This document shows positions 1 through 10,600 of a stretch of 64,000 nt of DNA, piece by piece. The stretch comes from Sweltsa coloradensis. Taxonomy: Eukaryota; Arthropoda; Insecta; Plecoptera; Chloroperlidae. Under the pieces are notes generated by a model. It saw nothing but the letters and a program-made list of their open reading frames with translations, made no database searches and was not told the DNA's origin. A program made the position numbers and the translations under genes. Numbering within the stretch: position 1 is the first letter of the stretch; each line of letters starts with the position of its first letter. The stretch covers positions 1 to 64,000 of the forward strand of contig JAMZAV010001822.1 of NCBI GenBank assembly GCA_024449915.1, read 5' to 3'.

Positions 1-555
1 AAACCTATAATTTGTAGACAATATATGTGTAATCGTGATAAAACATAATTTGCTGTAAGCAGCAATGATCTAACAAGCATATTCACATTGAAGACGGTGA
101 CAATGACCTACGGGTATGTAAACATGAACACTTCATATGGCTTTGTCTCAGGTTGAACATAAAACTTTGCCTGCATTGAAGGCTTAAAAGTTAAAACAAT
201 TATGCCTATTACACAAAGGACAACTTAGGCCTAAGTAAGTAAGCATACGGTACACGGTTATACCTACAAACACGTGCATGGCCTCATTACAATGCATAGC
301 AGCAAAAAGTTGGAACTAAGTAACAATGTAGGTCAAAGTAGGTTTTACTTTTGGCATTTGTTTGAGCACATATGTTTTATGCATTGTATAATTAAGTGTG
401 AAAATTAACAGTACTAATTATTTGTATGCATTTTCTAAAGTCAAATTAAGGTTACGTTACCTACCTACAAGGTCTAATACGTAGGCCGACCACAATTACG
501 TATCATAATCATAGGCTAACCGGTAGAACCGATGACTCGATGAGTTATATCCACT
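1..555. other. AT-rich intergenic DNA, no gene seen
   Basis: No exon, RNA gene or inverted repeat is recognisable. The final eight bases (548-555, TATCCACT) are the left target-site duplication of the element that starts at 556. Confidence 0.6.
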
Positions 556-1591
556 CAGTCTTGGGGTCGCTACTTTTAAAAAGTAGCATGCTATCGCTAA
601 CGCTACATGCCCCGAAAAAGTAGCTTTGCTACTTTTTCGCTACTTTTTTTCTGATGTAGCGGCGCTACTTTCGCGCTACACAAGAAATATAGCGCGCTAC
701 TTTTCCGCTACATGTTCGTGTTTAATCAAGGGGTGTCGAGATCTCAAATTATCCCGTTTTTAAAGCCTTTTCACGTCGTGCCGCGATGATTTTTAACTCC
801 ATTTATGTAAACTCGATCGTGATCTATCATCAAAAGCACATTGCCACATAGTATCGGTTTCCATTGTTGTTAAACATTCATATTGCATTTCTTATTTTCA
901 ACTACGTGTTTTTCGCGGAATCGCTGCAGAAGAATGCGACAAACAACTCTAGCCAGAGGCCTACTGGTGCCGGACAATAGCAATATAGCCCGGAATGTCC
1001 CAAGGGAGGGGGGATATGACACTAATCACTTCATTTTAATGTGCAATTCAGATGATTGGCGTAATTATTGAGCAGCTTATGCTCTAAATCAATAATCCGA
1101 CTTCTAATTATTGTGGATACATCTTTGTTTAAGACCCTGAAATAGCACTCAAGATGCACCACGCAATTTAATAATCACTGCAATATTTTTGGTAAAGTCA
1201 GCTCACACGATGTGACAGATCGGCGATCGCTTGCATCCTTCAGACGACGGAGAGAGAGAGCGAGAGGCTCGCTCTCTCGGGGAGCGAGCGAGGGAGATAA
1301 TGTGCAAGTGAGACGAGATTACGGGCCGGTCTACACGGCGAGCACATGACGTGGCGCGGCGGGCGTTACAAGTTAGTTTGCAGTGCCGACTTTTGACTTT
1401 ACGTGGTACTGGGACTGCTGGCGCCGGAACTTAAAAAGTAGCGCAAATATCACGCTAACGCTACAAAAATTGTAGCATGCTACCGCTACATTATGCCCCC
1501 TTTATAAAGTAGAGCGCTACTTGCTCCACTACACGTAAAAGTAGCATGCTACGTGTAGCGCGCTACTTGTAGCGCGCTTCTCCCAAGACTG
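556..1591. mobile_element. Non-autonomous hAT-like DNA transposon with CGCTAC subterminal repeats
   Basis: The ends CAGTCTTGGG and CCCAAGACTG are inverted and flanked by a perfect 8-bp direct repeat TATCCACT (548-555 and 1592-1599), the TSD length of the hAT superfamily. Both subterminal zones (about 570-720 and 1435-1575) are packed with GTAGCG/CGCTAC words, some in the palindromic form TAGCGCGCTA; such repeats usually serve as transposase binding sites. No transposase is encoded. A GA-rich inverted stretch near 1250-1290 lies in the middle. Family assignment rests on TSD length and architecture, not on homology. Confidence 0.85.
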
Positions 1592-1599
1592 TATCCACT

Positions 1600-2696
1600 A
1601 AACTAAATTAACGGTTTTACTTTTAATGCCCCCCACTAAAAAGCAAATATGTGACAAGAGTGGGTACTCTAAAAACAAATTTACTTCATTTTAATTTATC
1701 TTCCTCGATCTGGGGATGAGTTTTTTACTTGAAACTGCTGGACAGATAAAAATATCAATATTTGAGGATTTACCATGTCGAGTTTTGGGCTGTATATTTC
1801 CTGGGTTGATCTCCAGATAGGGCAATACTTTTTTACTAATTTGCTTCCACACTTGTGATGACATTCTGTCAACAAGGAAGGATTAAGGAACATTGAAAGT
1901 AAACTATTTATCATTACCACATCACACCATAATGACTTAAAAAATCCCAGCATTTTACTTTGAAGTAGAACATGTAGCCCGATTTTAAAATACAGGTTCT
2001 ATACTAATCTCTTTAGCACTAATGCTTCGTGAATAATTTTGATAGATTGACGTTTGCTAGCCTTTGGGAGACCGTATGACAGAAAGAGCGCGCTGTGAAC
2101 GATCACGTTCGATTACTACACATTTGCTTGCTGCAGCCACACTTTTATTCGTATTATTGTCTCCCACTTCAATATTGTAACAGTAACCGTTATTTAACAA
2201 ATGTTTTATAGTTAAACAACAGATGCATCAGTGTTGTGTGTTATAATTTAAACAATCTGAAAAGTTTACAAACAAAAAAAGAAGCACAGATGACAGTAGG
2301 CAGTCTAGTGCTCGCATTGTGCATGGGGTTGTGATTTAGCCATCTCACAGCCTTATTTATTTGACAACAAAATAATGTCATGCATGAATGAAGGGGCAGA
2401 CTGTGAATTTGTTGAACTGTACCGCTCGCAGCGCTTGTGTCATACGGTCGCTCATAAGTCTAGAGATATGATAATAATAATATGGTTTATTTTTTCTAAA
2501 TGTTTTGTTTTTTTATTTTTCTACATTATTGATCCTGACAAATTGTGTTAAACCACATCGAATTCGAAACGTGGGCCTATAGTATCACATGTTGCTGTGA
2601 TATTACAGGGTTTTGTAACAGAATGCTTCATTTCTCGATTTGGTTAGTCGGGAAACACTCCCGTGGGTGGAATTGTTAATATTTATTATTTAGTAC
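1600..2696. other. AT-rich DNA, no gene seen
   Basis: Only short open frames without recognisable domains, plus poly-T/poly-A tracts. A word near 2647-2670 (CGGGAAACACTCCCG) recurs near 52350 and 52771, so part of this stretch is probably an old repeat. Confidence 0.5.
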
Positions 2697-3153
2697 AATA
2701 GGGAATATTCCACTTAATATTTAATATTTTATTTTAATTCTTATTCATGTCTTAATAGTCACTGCACTTTTTTTTATTTAAAAAAAATGTTTTTTGTGTA
2801 ATTTAAACAAGAATTAAATGGGTCCCCCCGATTCCGCGCCAAAAACGAGCGTGCGCCATCTTTGGACGGTACTACGTCATAACTGTGTTGAGTCAAGGCC
2901 AATCGGAAACTAAATGTATGTATATTTGTACATATTTACATACAGACGGCGGTGCTCGCCCATCCGCTCAACACAAACAACTCCACAGGGATGTACATTT
3001 TCACCGTCTTTTGTTTTCTTTTTTCGTATGTGACAGGAGATTTCGCGAGATCATTGTGATAAAGAATAACGAGCATTTTGTCTTGAGTTTTTGCATAGCC
3101 TAGGACTATCATGGTATTCTTTATCTACAATAGGCTTTAATTAGTCATCAAAG

Positions 3154-4850
3154 CAGGGGCGTAACCAGGGTACTAATATTACCCGGGTAAGATGCGGAGG
3201 AAGGGACTTTAAGGAAAGCAGCAGGGGGGTTTGGGGGGCGAGCCCCCCAATTACAGCGCCGCAGGCGATTTTTTTGAAAATTTGGGTTTTTATAGTGATT
3301 TCTGAGCGTTTCAGATAAATTACCGGACTGAATGCAAAAGTGAAAAAATTTCGTTTATGTAGTTTGAAAAACAGAAAACATAAACAAAAATGGAACATAT
3401 AGACGAGAATGAAAAGTATTGAGTTTTGGGGCTAAGTAAGGAAGCTGCTGGTACTTAAATGTTAATAAACTATAAGCACGATTTGGAATCTGGATTGCAG
3501 GTATCTGATATTGTAAGTTAGACATCGGAATAACACGTTGGAGCAGTGGCGGGACGTGGGACTTTAGTTTGAATATCGGGACTGTCCCGCCGAAAGCGGT
3601 AAGTATGGCAACCCTATGCGGAGATCCAAATCTTCGATGTCAGTACAGGGTTCTGGGGCAAACAAATAGGCAGTCTTTTTACTTTCAAAATTATTAACAA
3701 ATCGTTAAAATCAAACCTTGAAAAATAATTTTTAATTTTTAACAACTTTAGTAGGCGAAGATTAATATTTCATCTAGGATAAGTTATAGTTTAACTTTAA
3801 TTTATTGTTATTATCAAAACAAACTAAACGTATACTTTGAATGAAAATAGTTTAAAATAATTTAAAGTACTTACAAATTAAATATACCTATTAGGTACAA
3901 GATAAGCCATGCTTGAACACTCGAAAAATGTTGTTGATGAGAAAAATGTATAGTTAGTGATAATGAATTAAATGCATGGTCTGACTTACGTTCTGATGAC
4001 GTTCTGAGTCTGATTTAAAATTCACGGGATCGAAATTAGGAATAAACGTAGGAACACATGTAGATTCAGAAGAGATTTCCGGTTTGTTTGCGATTTCTCC
4101 TTGTTCTTGTACTTTTGTTGTCCTATCTTGAGTTTCATCGTGGCGATTATTTTGAGACTCTGTATCACTAGTAAACTTTGCACGTGATTTTTTAATAACA
4201 AATGAGTCTAGAAAACTTTGAGTTTTTTGTCTCTTCGTGTTTATCTTTTATGTAGTACTATAAAAAAGTGGACACAAATCACACATTAACAAAAACCGAA
4301 AAGCCCAAAAAAGTCGTTAGGACCTACTTGTTTTAATCACTATATTGTTTAGTTTGTAGCACTCATGATTGCACGTAACCTTACTATGGGAAACAACTGC
4401 GCTAACAACACAATTAAAATTGAACATCCACAAACTGTAGTATTTCAATACGTAGCCATGAGCCCACACACTTTACATGTGTGGGTATTTCACAAAACAG
4501 TCACTTAATTCACATACGTTGAAACGAAATAATTCGATATGAAACACACTCACTGTTGATTTTCTACATAATGTAGCTAGGCTTCCGACACTGTCAACCC
4601 TTGTAAGGTCAAGACAAGACTGAAACGAAGCGAAAATGAGCAAAATAACGGTCGTCAACCCCATATTGCCAAGTGAATGTATGTATTTCCAGGAATCGAG
4701 CTTGTTTGCAAAAAAGTCCTCGGTTGATTTTTTTCAAGTTGGTCCTGGTGAAATATTGTAATCGTTGTAGGCATGCAAGGAACATTATTATACTTAGGGA
4801 ATTTTTACCCGGGTATTTACCCGGGTTACCGATGCCTAGTTACGCCGGTG
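3154..4850. mobile_element. hAT-like element (ends CAGGGGCGTAAC / GTTACGCCGGTG), nested
   Basis: A perfect 8-bp duplication CATCAAAG flanks the element (3146-3153 and 4851-4858). Termini CAGGGGCGTAACC and the complement of GTTACGCCGGTG match at 10 of 12 bases. Just inside both ends lies a palindromic ACCCGGGTAA-type word (about 3180 and 4808-4827). A G-rich stretch near 3220-3247 (GGGGGGCGAGCCCCCC) is itself a hairpin. No transposase domain is visible. Confidence 0.85.
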
Positions 4851-4863
4851 CATCAAAGTAAGG

Positions 4864-5150
4864 TTTTTGTGCGGGAGGTGTGTCAGAACATGAACGTGCA
4901 GGCCTAGGGTTGGCAAGTTAAGCCTAGGGCTTGTCAAGTGAGTAATTTTAGTATTCACATACCAATGCCTATATCCTACAGGAACGATTTGCCTAGACTG
5001 TTGTATTATAAATAATTTTCTACGTCTAGGCCTAGACCTAGGACTGTTTCAGTTTTGTTTTTTGATTGCAATGTCAACTTTTCTCGTTTTCTGGCTAGGC
5101 GTTAAATGTAAAATGTCCGCCATCTGTTTACATTATTGTAGGCTACGCTA
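4864..5150 (+). repeat. Dispersed repeat also present at about 45265-45530
   Basis: Shared blocks in the same order at both places include ATAATTTTCTAC followed by a GGCCTA-rich stretch and the 22-base block ending in GTCCGCCATCTGTTTAC. Identity looks about 70 percent with indels. The second copy lies near the centre of the 7.1-kb palindrome. No coding capacity or terminal structure is seen; class unknown. Confidence 0.6.
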
Positions 5151-5443
5151 GGCGCTGCTTTGTTTAAAACACCGCCGTCTTGATGTATATCTCGATCCTA
5201 CTATAATACTATTCCAACATCTTTGGTCTGGATGTATGTTTATCCAGACGGCGTTGGATCAACACAGTTCTGACGTCACAGTCGTTTTTGCCGCTTTAAA
5301 AAAGTGCTGCTTTTAAAACGGCTATAAATCACTGGATTATTATTTCACGGAAAAACAAAGTACATATTTGTAATCGGGACGAAATACTTCTTCTAAAAAA
5401 TCTATTCGTACAGTATTTGGCGGAAGTGGAATATTCCCTATTC

Positions 5444-5546
5444 AGAAGTTAATTGTTTTTTTTTTAAGTTGGCTAAGGCGCCTACCTGGAATGTGGGAGA
5501 CTCGGGTTCGAACCCCGATCGGGATGGATTTTTTAACTTCTGAATT
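5444..5546 (+). repeat. tRNA-like repeat with ATTTTTTAACTTCTGAATT tail
   Basis: TGGCTAAGGCGCC resembles a D-arm/A-box and TCGGGTTCGAACCCCGA folds into a perfect T-arm/B-box (5-bp stem, loop TTCGAAC). No complete cloverleaf closes, because the acceptor strands do not pair, so this is not called a tRNA gene. Short inverted words CAGAAGTTAA and TTAACTTCTG flank it. Related units with a similar tail occur near 51320, 52100 (reverse) and 52345. Confidence 0.6.
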
Positions 5547-5765
5547 GTATTAAGTAGTCTTTATTGTTTAAATACACAATGTGGAGCTTGCTCTCGAACA
5601 AATCCAGCTGTCACCACAGATGGAACCTTGTCTGAAGACTCTTTGTGTCTATGAAAAAATTCTGCCAGATGATACAAGAACGAGTTTTGTACCGGCAGTC
5701 AATTATCCTGTTCAGTCTCTTCCTCGTCAACAGCTCTCTTTTAGCTACATTTCATTGTTTGTTTA
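5547..5765. other. Short unannotated stretch
   Basis: An open frame from 5581 runs into the repeat at 5766 and shows no domain; nothing else is recognisable. Confidence 0.4.
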
Positions 5766-7158
5766 TTGGATGAGCGTAGCGAGCGAAGCGAAGATTCCAT
5801 TCTACTACACTGGAGAAAAAAATCCGGAATGTTTTTTTTTTCTTTCTTTTTTTCTTTCTTTCTTTCTTTCTTTTTTTTTTTTTTTTGTATTTTTGTCTGT
5901 TTGTCCGCACGATTCCGGCTAAACCGATACTCCGATTAAGATGAAATTTTATGGAGGCCTTCGAAATCTCTGAACTTAGAACTGCCACGTTTTTGAGCGC
6001 AATCGGAAAATTATTTCTCATAAAAATCGCAATTTTACGATTTTTTTTTTGATTTTTAAAAAAATTCTTTGACTTATAACACCTACATGCTTTATCCGAT
6101 TTTAATGATTTTTGCACAGAACCTTTATTTTATGAATTCAGACATTCTTGTGAAATTTGAGCGCAATTGAAAAAATATTTATCATAACAATCGAAATTTT
6201 ACGTCTTTTTTCTTTTTTTAAACAATTCTTTGACTTATAACTAGGGATGACTTCGGGTACCCGGAAACCGGTTCGGAACCGGTTCCATTACGATCCGGTT
6301 TCCCCTTTTCGGAACCGGTTCTATTTTTAACCTAAAAGTTGCCAAGGGCCTAGGCACAGACGAGAATAAATGAGCCAGAAACACCCGTGGTTGCAAAATT
6401 CTTAGGCCTAGGCCTAGGCCCTATGAATGTTGCGTCACAATTTTGACCAAGGCTTAGCCTAGGCCCATGTGTTGTGTTAATAACATTGCAGAACTTGTTA
6501 ATTACATTTTAATCATATACTAATTCTATTTTTCACGTTTAAGATCACATAATCCAAACTTTATGAACGAAAACGAAAGCAAACAATCTTGCAGGCCATT
6601 GATTGTTCAACTGTTCTCACTAAGCAGTTCCTACAATGTCTGGGACACGGCTCCGCCCCCTATCGAAATTCGAATCGATTATCGCCCCGCCCATGTTTTC
6701 AATCGAAATTAGCCCGCGCAGATTCAAATTTACGAAAATTGAGAAAGAAAAATATGTGTAAGAACCGGTTCCGAACCGGATCCGGCGAGGGTGGATCCGG
6801 TTCCGGATTTTTCGACCCGAAGTCATCCCTACTTATAACACCTACATGCTTTATCCGATTGTAATGATTTTTTCGCAGAACCTTAATTTTATGAATTAAT
6901 ATATTAGTGTTAAATTTGAGCGCAATCGAGAAATTATTTCTTATAAAAATCGCAATTTTAGGATTTTTTTTAACAATTACGATTAATAAATTAAAAAATT
7001 AAAGTTATTTTTTATTTAATTTAATTTAATTTAAAAAAAATTTAAACTAAGTAATGATTTTTCCACAGAACAACAGAAAATTCGCATAACACATGGCAGC
7101 TCAATGCACCAATTACGCTCATCCAACAACGCGGCGGGACTTAAGCGTTTTCCTAGTT
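5766..7158 (+). mobile_element. Dispersed element built of tandem units of about 150 bp (copy 1)
   Basis: It starts with TTGGATGAGCGTAGCGAGCG and ends with the inverted word TACGCTCATCCAA (to about 7133) followed by a conserved tail to about 7158. Between them lie imperfect tandem units sharing CACCTACATGCTTTATCCGA, GAGCGCAATCG and AAAATCGCAATTTTA. The head contains a TGTCTGTTTGTCCG stretch and GATGAAATTTTATGGAGGCC. Further copies occur at 41980, 47640-49096, 49140-49752 and 50120-50868. The apparent reading frames here are low-complexity. Architecture resembles Foldback or Helentron-type elements, but I cannot decide between them. Confidence 0.7.
6242..6831. mobile_element. hAT-like MITE with GGAACCGG subterminal repeats, nested in the tandem-unit element
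   Basis: A perfect 8-bp TSD CTTATAAC flanks it (6234-6241 and 6832-6839). The inverted ends are TAGGGATGACTTCGGGTAC and its near-complement GACCCGAAGTCATCCCTA. Subterminal zones consist of overlapping GGAACCGGTTCC palindromes (6262-6322 and 6762-6808). It interrupts the host unit within TTGACTTATAAC. A related copy is at 34230-34596. Confidence 0.9.
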
Positions 7159-7208
7159 TTAAATTAATTAGTGGGTGTTATCTTGTGTAAGTCAATTTAA
7201 AGTATTTG

Positions 7209-7335
7209 ACCATTCAACCGAATCGGTGCAACCCCAGTCACTCAGTCATAATAAGTGTGTTTTCTTCTAGCGAGATGTACCGCATGATTTGTCCAACCCT
7301 AGTCATAACTCATAACACGTTGTGTTTTCTTCCAG
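7209..7335 (+). repeat. Tandem duplication containing the 3' splice site of the first visible TM9SF4 exon
   Basis: Two units of about 65-70 bp share CAACCC(C/T)AGTCA, TGTTTTCTTC(T/C)AGCG and GATGTACCGC. The downstream unit carries the real acceptor (AG at 7334-7335). The upstream unit carries a decoy polypyrimidine tract and AG near 7269-7270 followed by GAGATGTACCGCATGATTTG, a diverged version of the exon start. Confidence 0.75.
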
Positions 7336-7613
7336 CGGGATGTACCGCGTGGTTGGTTTCGAGGTGGAGGCACAGAGCGTGGACGCGGGGCAGCTCACGT
7401 TCGACGGCGAGACCTGCCTGTTCCCCGATCAGCCGGCCAAACAGTTTGTGAACACGCGCGGCGGCACGAGACTGTTCTTCACGTACTCCGTCGAGTGGCG
7501 GGCCTCGGATGTTAGTTGGGCCTCGAGATGGGACATCTACCTGGGCATGTCAGACGTCCAGGTCCACTGGTTCTCCATCATCAACTCACTGGTGGTCATC
7601 TTCTTCCTCTCAG
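7336..7613 (+). CDS. TM9SF4: TM9SF4 visible exon 1
   Basis: Acceptor TTTTCTTCCAG ends at 7335; donor CAG|GTAGGC follows 7613. The exon starts with the last base of a split codon and ends with the first base of a Gly codon. It encodes the end of the lumenal domain ([25 protein letters not shown]) and the first transmembrane segment ([17 protein letters not shown]). The frame is open throughout. Confidence 0.92.
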
Positions 7614-10600
7614 GTAGGCCTACCAACTATCATTAGATTTACTTATTTAAAAAAAAAAAAAATTATTATTTTCTATTTATTTATTATTAATTTATATATT
7701 TTATATTTTATTATATATTTATAATCTTCAGTTATTATCTGTTATCCTACCGTATTTACACGCATATAAGCTGCACCCTAGTTTTCAGGGCGCCATTTTT
7801 TAAAAACTCTTTGTCAACGCATAGAAGCCGCAGACCAAAATGTAGGAATAGATGCATAAATATTAAATAGTAAAGAATAATGTGTTAGTCAATTCAAACA
7901 GAGGAAATACAATGCCTATCATTTTTAATGGTTTGCCGTGATGTAGCCTATTTTCTTTCCCCCTCTCGCAACCAAGCGCGTTCAATTGAAAGAGTGGTCT
8001 GCAGGGTTGTCTTCCAGGAAAGCGGCGATCTTTTGTTAGCTAAAAAAGTGGCCTGTTCATTGTTTTATTATCAAGTAACGCTAGCACATCGTAATTTAAA
8101 ATTTAAAATGCAGTGTGTTACGAAACATGACAATTACGAGTTAGTGCGGAAACTCCATACGACTACATTACGACCTTATCTCCTAGGCTACCAGCCAGTT
8201 ACTTAACATTTACTGAAGGGTGGCAGTCGAGACGAGGGAGAGACGCGAGAGCGGTCGATTGGCAGCCAGTGATTCGGAGGAAGCAGAGGGGAGGTACTGA
8301 GTCGTGACTTGAGAATGAAATGACCTCGTCTATGAGCTGATAGTTTGTGGTTTGTGTTCCAGGCATCCTGACGATGATAATGATCCGCACTCTGCGTCGC
8401 GACATCGCTCGCTACAACGCCGATGAGGGCCCAGACGAAGCGATAGAGGAGACGGGATGGAAGCTCGTCCACGGCGACGTGTTTCGACCCCCGCGGAACC
8501 CGAGGCTGTTCGCCGCGGTCATCGGAAGCGGGATTCAGGTCTTCTTCATGGCGCTCATTACCATCTGTGAGTTTACGAATATGCTGCTACTAAGGCAATG
8601 AGCCAGCGGTTTAGCCGAGTTAGTTGAACCGGTTCCCACTCAAACTCGGGCGTGGTCAGGGGTAGAGTGGATGAATGCTCTGCCCTGAAACTTACATATA
8701 TCGCTGGTTAGAGCAGATGGAGGGTTCGAGAGCTAGTGTAACGGTTTCGTTCTCCTCGACGCCTGCTCGGCAGTCCGGGTTAGTGGAGGAACCTATATGA
8801 CTGTCAAGGTTACACCGTCCTTTCGGATAGGACGTTAAGCCGCTGGTCCCCTTGGTACTTTTCGAAAGGAGTAGGCTACGTATCGGTACCGGGTTTCCCC
8901 TCCTCCCTTCTGTTCATACTTCATCCTCATCTATTGCCACTCATCGTCTCAAATAGCCAAAGTGCATTAATATGAGACGTTTAGCAATAATCAATCAATC
9001 AATCAACTAAGGCCATGATTATTATTACGTACTGGCGTTATAAACCACAGCTTGAATGAGCGTTGAGCAAACGAGCATGAGTTTAAATTTCAACTAGTGT
9101 TCAATCCAGTGTATACTAAAGCTGTATTTAGATGGGTTAATGTTTTGTTCAAGCCACTGAATCCAAAGATTTGATTCAATGATTTTTCCTTCAATGGTAC
9201 CGTTTAGACGGTCAAATGAATTTGTCCAAAGCCTTGATCAGAAAGGGTTTGATTCAACCCATTCAGTTTATAGCATGTCCTATTTTTTGTCAAAGGTTTG
9301 ATGAAACTGGCCAATCAGGAGTCACTTCGTAATGACGTCACTAGCTCAATCATGGTCAGTACTGCAAATAAAAGATCAGGCTGGGCATTGTTTACATTTC
9401 ACAGCTGTTTTTAGTAGGGGTGTGCGAGTACTCGAAAAGTCGAGTCGAGTAGTTGCAACTCGACTCGAGGTGATCGAGTTATTCGCGAAAGTCGAGTCGA
9501 GTTCGAGTAGTTATGATCGACTGAGCCGCCGATTCAAATGGTTGAACATACCGCCGACAGGTAGCGCTAGTGTACGAAAATTGCTAAAAATAGTCGACTA
9601 TGAAGAAACGTTCGACCTATCGATCATTAATCGGCACTTCCGGCTTGATGTTGAGCGTCTTCGATGCCTATTTACCATCTTCGAGTTTCTATTTGTTGTG
9701 ATCGTGATTCTTCTTAGAACTGGGGCCCTTGGCCTGGACGTAAAATGCAAAGTATTCGGCGATTTTTACAAGCCGAGCAACCCAGTGACCGCGAAAGGGA
9801 AGAAAATGTTGATGATTTGTTTTCCGATGCTGATGGCGAACCTCAGGCGGGACCTTCTAGGCCTAGGCCTAGGCCTACAAGGCGTGTTTCGCCTAGCCCT
9901 ACGCCTAGGCTTCAAGCACATCAAGGATCTGCAGTAGGCCTAGGCCTACCTTCTACGCCACAAAGGCCTACGTCAACTTCATTTGGCGGGGAAAGCCTAG
10001 GGCCTAGTGGGCCTGAGCAATCTAAGGCGTCTGGTATTTGGAACTATTTCCAAAAAAGCGCGAACAACACGAGTGCGAAATGCAACACATGCTTAGTCAC
10101 GCTAAAAATGACTACTGGGTCAACGACCAGTTTGCGGCGCCATTTGGAGTCAAAGCATGTTTACCAGTACGAACTGCTGGTAAAACAAGATACTGCAAAG
10201 AAGGCTGCAGCAGGCCTAGACCCAGATCAGGGTAGACCGATGGGCAGACATGTGCAGCAGACAGCACCGCAAGAAACTCTAACAAACATGGTTGCACAGA
10301 AACAAAAGTGGCCATCTGATAGTCCTTCTGCAAAAAAAATAACAAGGTAGGTCTAGGTCTATTAATTTCCTTCAAGTCCTTGTGACTTAAGTTAGTAGGG
10401 GCCTACCTAGGCTAGGCCTATACTTTTTCGATTGGGACCACCAAACTGTCTTCGTGGGGGAAAAGTAGGGGGGGGGGGGGCGGCGAAGCGCGTATGTTTT
10501 TACAATATTATAATTATAAATTATTATTATATTATTGAAACATACGCGGCTTCCCCCCCCCAGGCTTAGGCATGTTGGCCTAGGCCCTAGCCTAGCCTGG

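Larger units (their letters stand above)
2697..5445. mobile_element. Inverted-repeat DNA element interrupted by a nested insertion
   Basis: The sequence AATAGGGAATATTCCACTT near 2699 reappears as its exact reverse complement at about 5427-5445. Inside these ends the arms continue to pair with gaps: ACGTCATAACTGTGTTGA near 2874 against TCAACACAGTTCTGACGT near 5256, and ACGGCGGTG near 2945 against CACCGCCGT near 5170. This fits a palindromic non-autonomous element with arms of roughly 250 bp. No TSD is evident. A separate hAT-like element (3154-4850) and a dispersed repeat (4864-5150) lie between the arms. Confidence 0.6.

Noticed and set aside
5468..5530. Functional tRNA gene
   Set aside because: The T-arm is perfect, but no 7-bp acceptor stem or anticodon arm can be closed; related units are equally incomplete.
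5752..6117. Overlapping open frames on both strands
   Set aside because: They translate poly-T/poly-A and the tandem-unit repeat (Lys/Arg or Phe/Leu runs); repeat-derived.
9332..9937. Long open frame overlapping the left hAT terminus
   Set aside because: It crosses the transposon end, lies in a different frame from the BED-finger exon, and has no domain.
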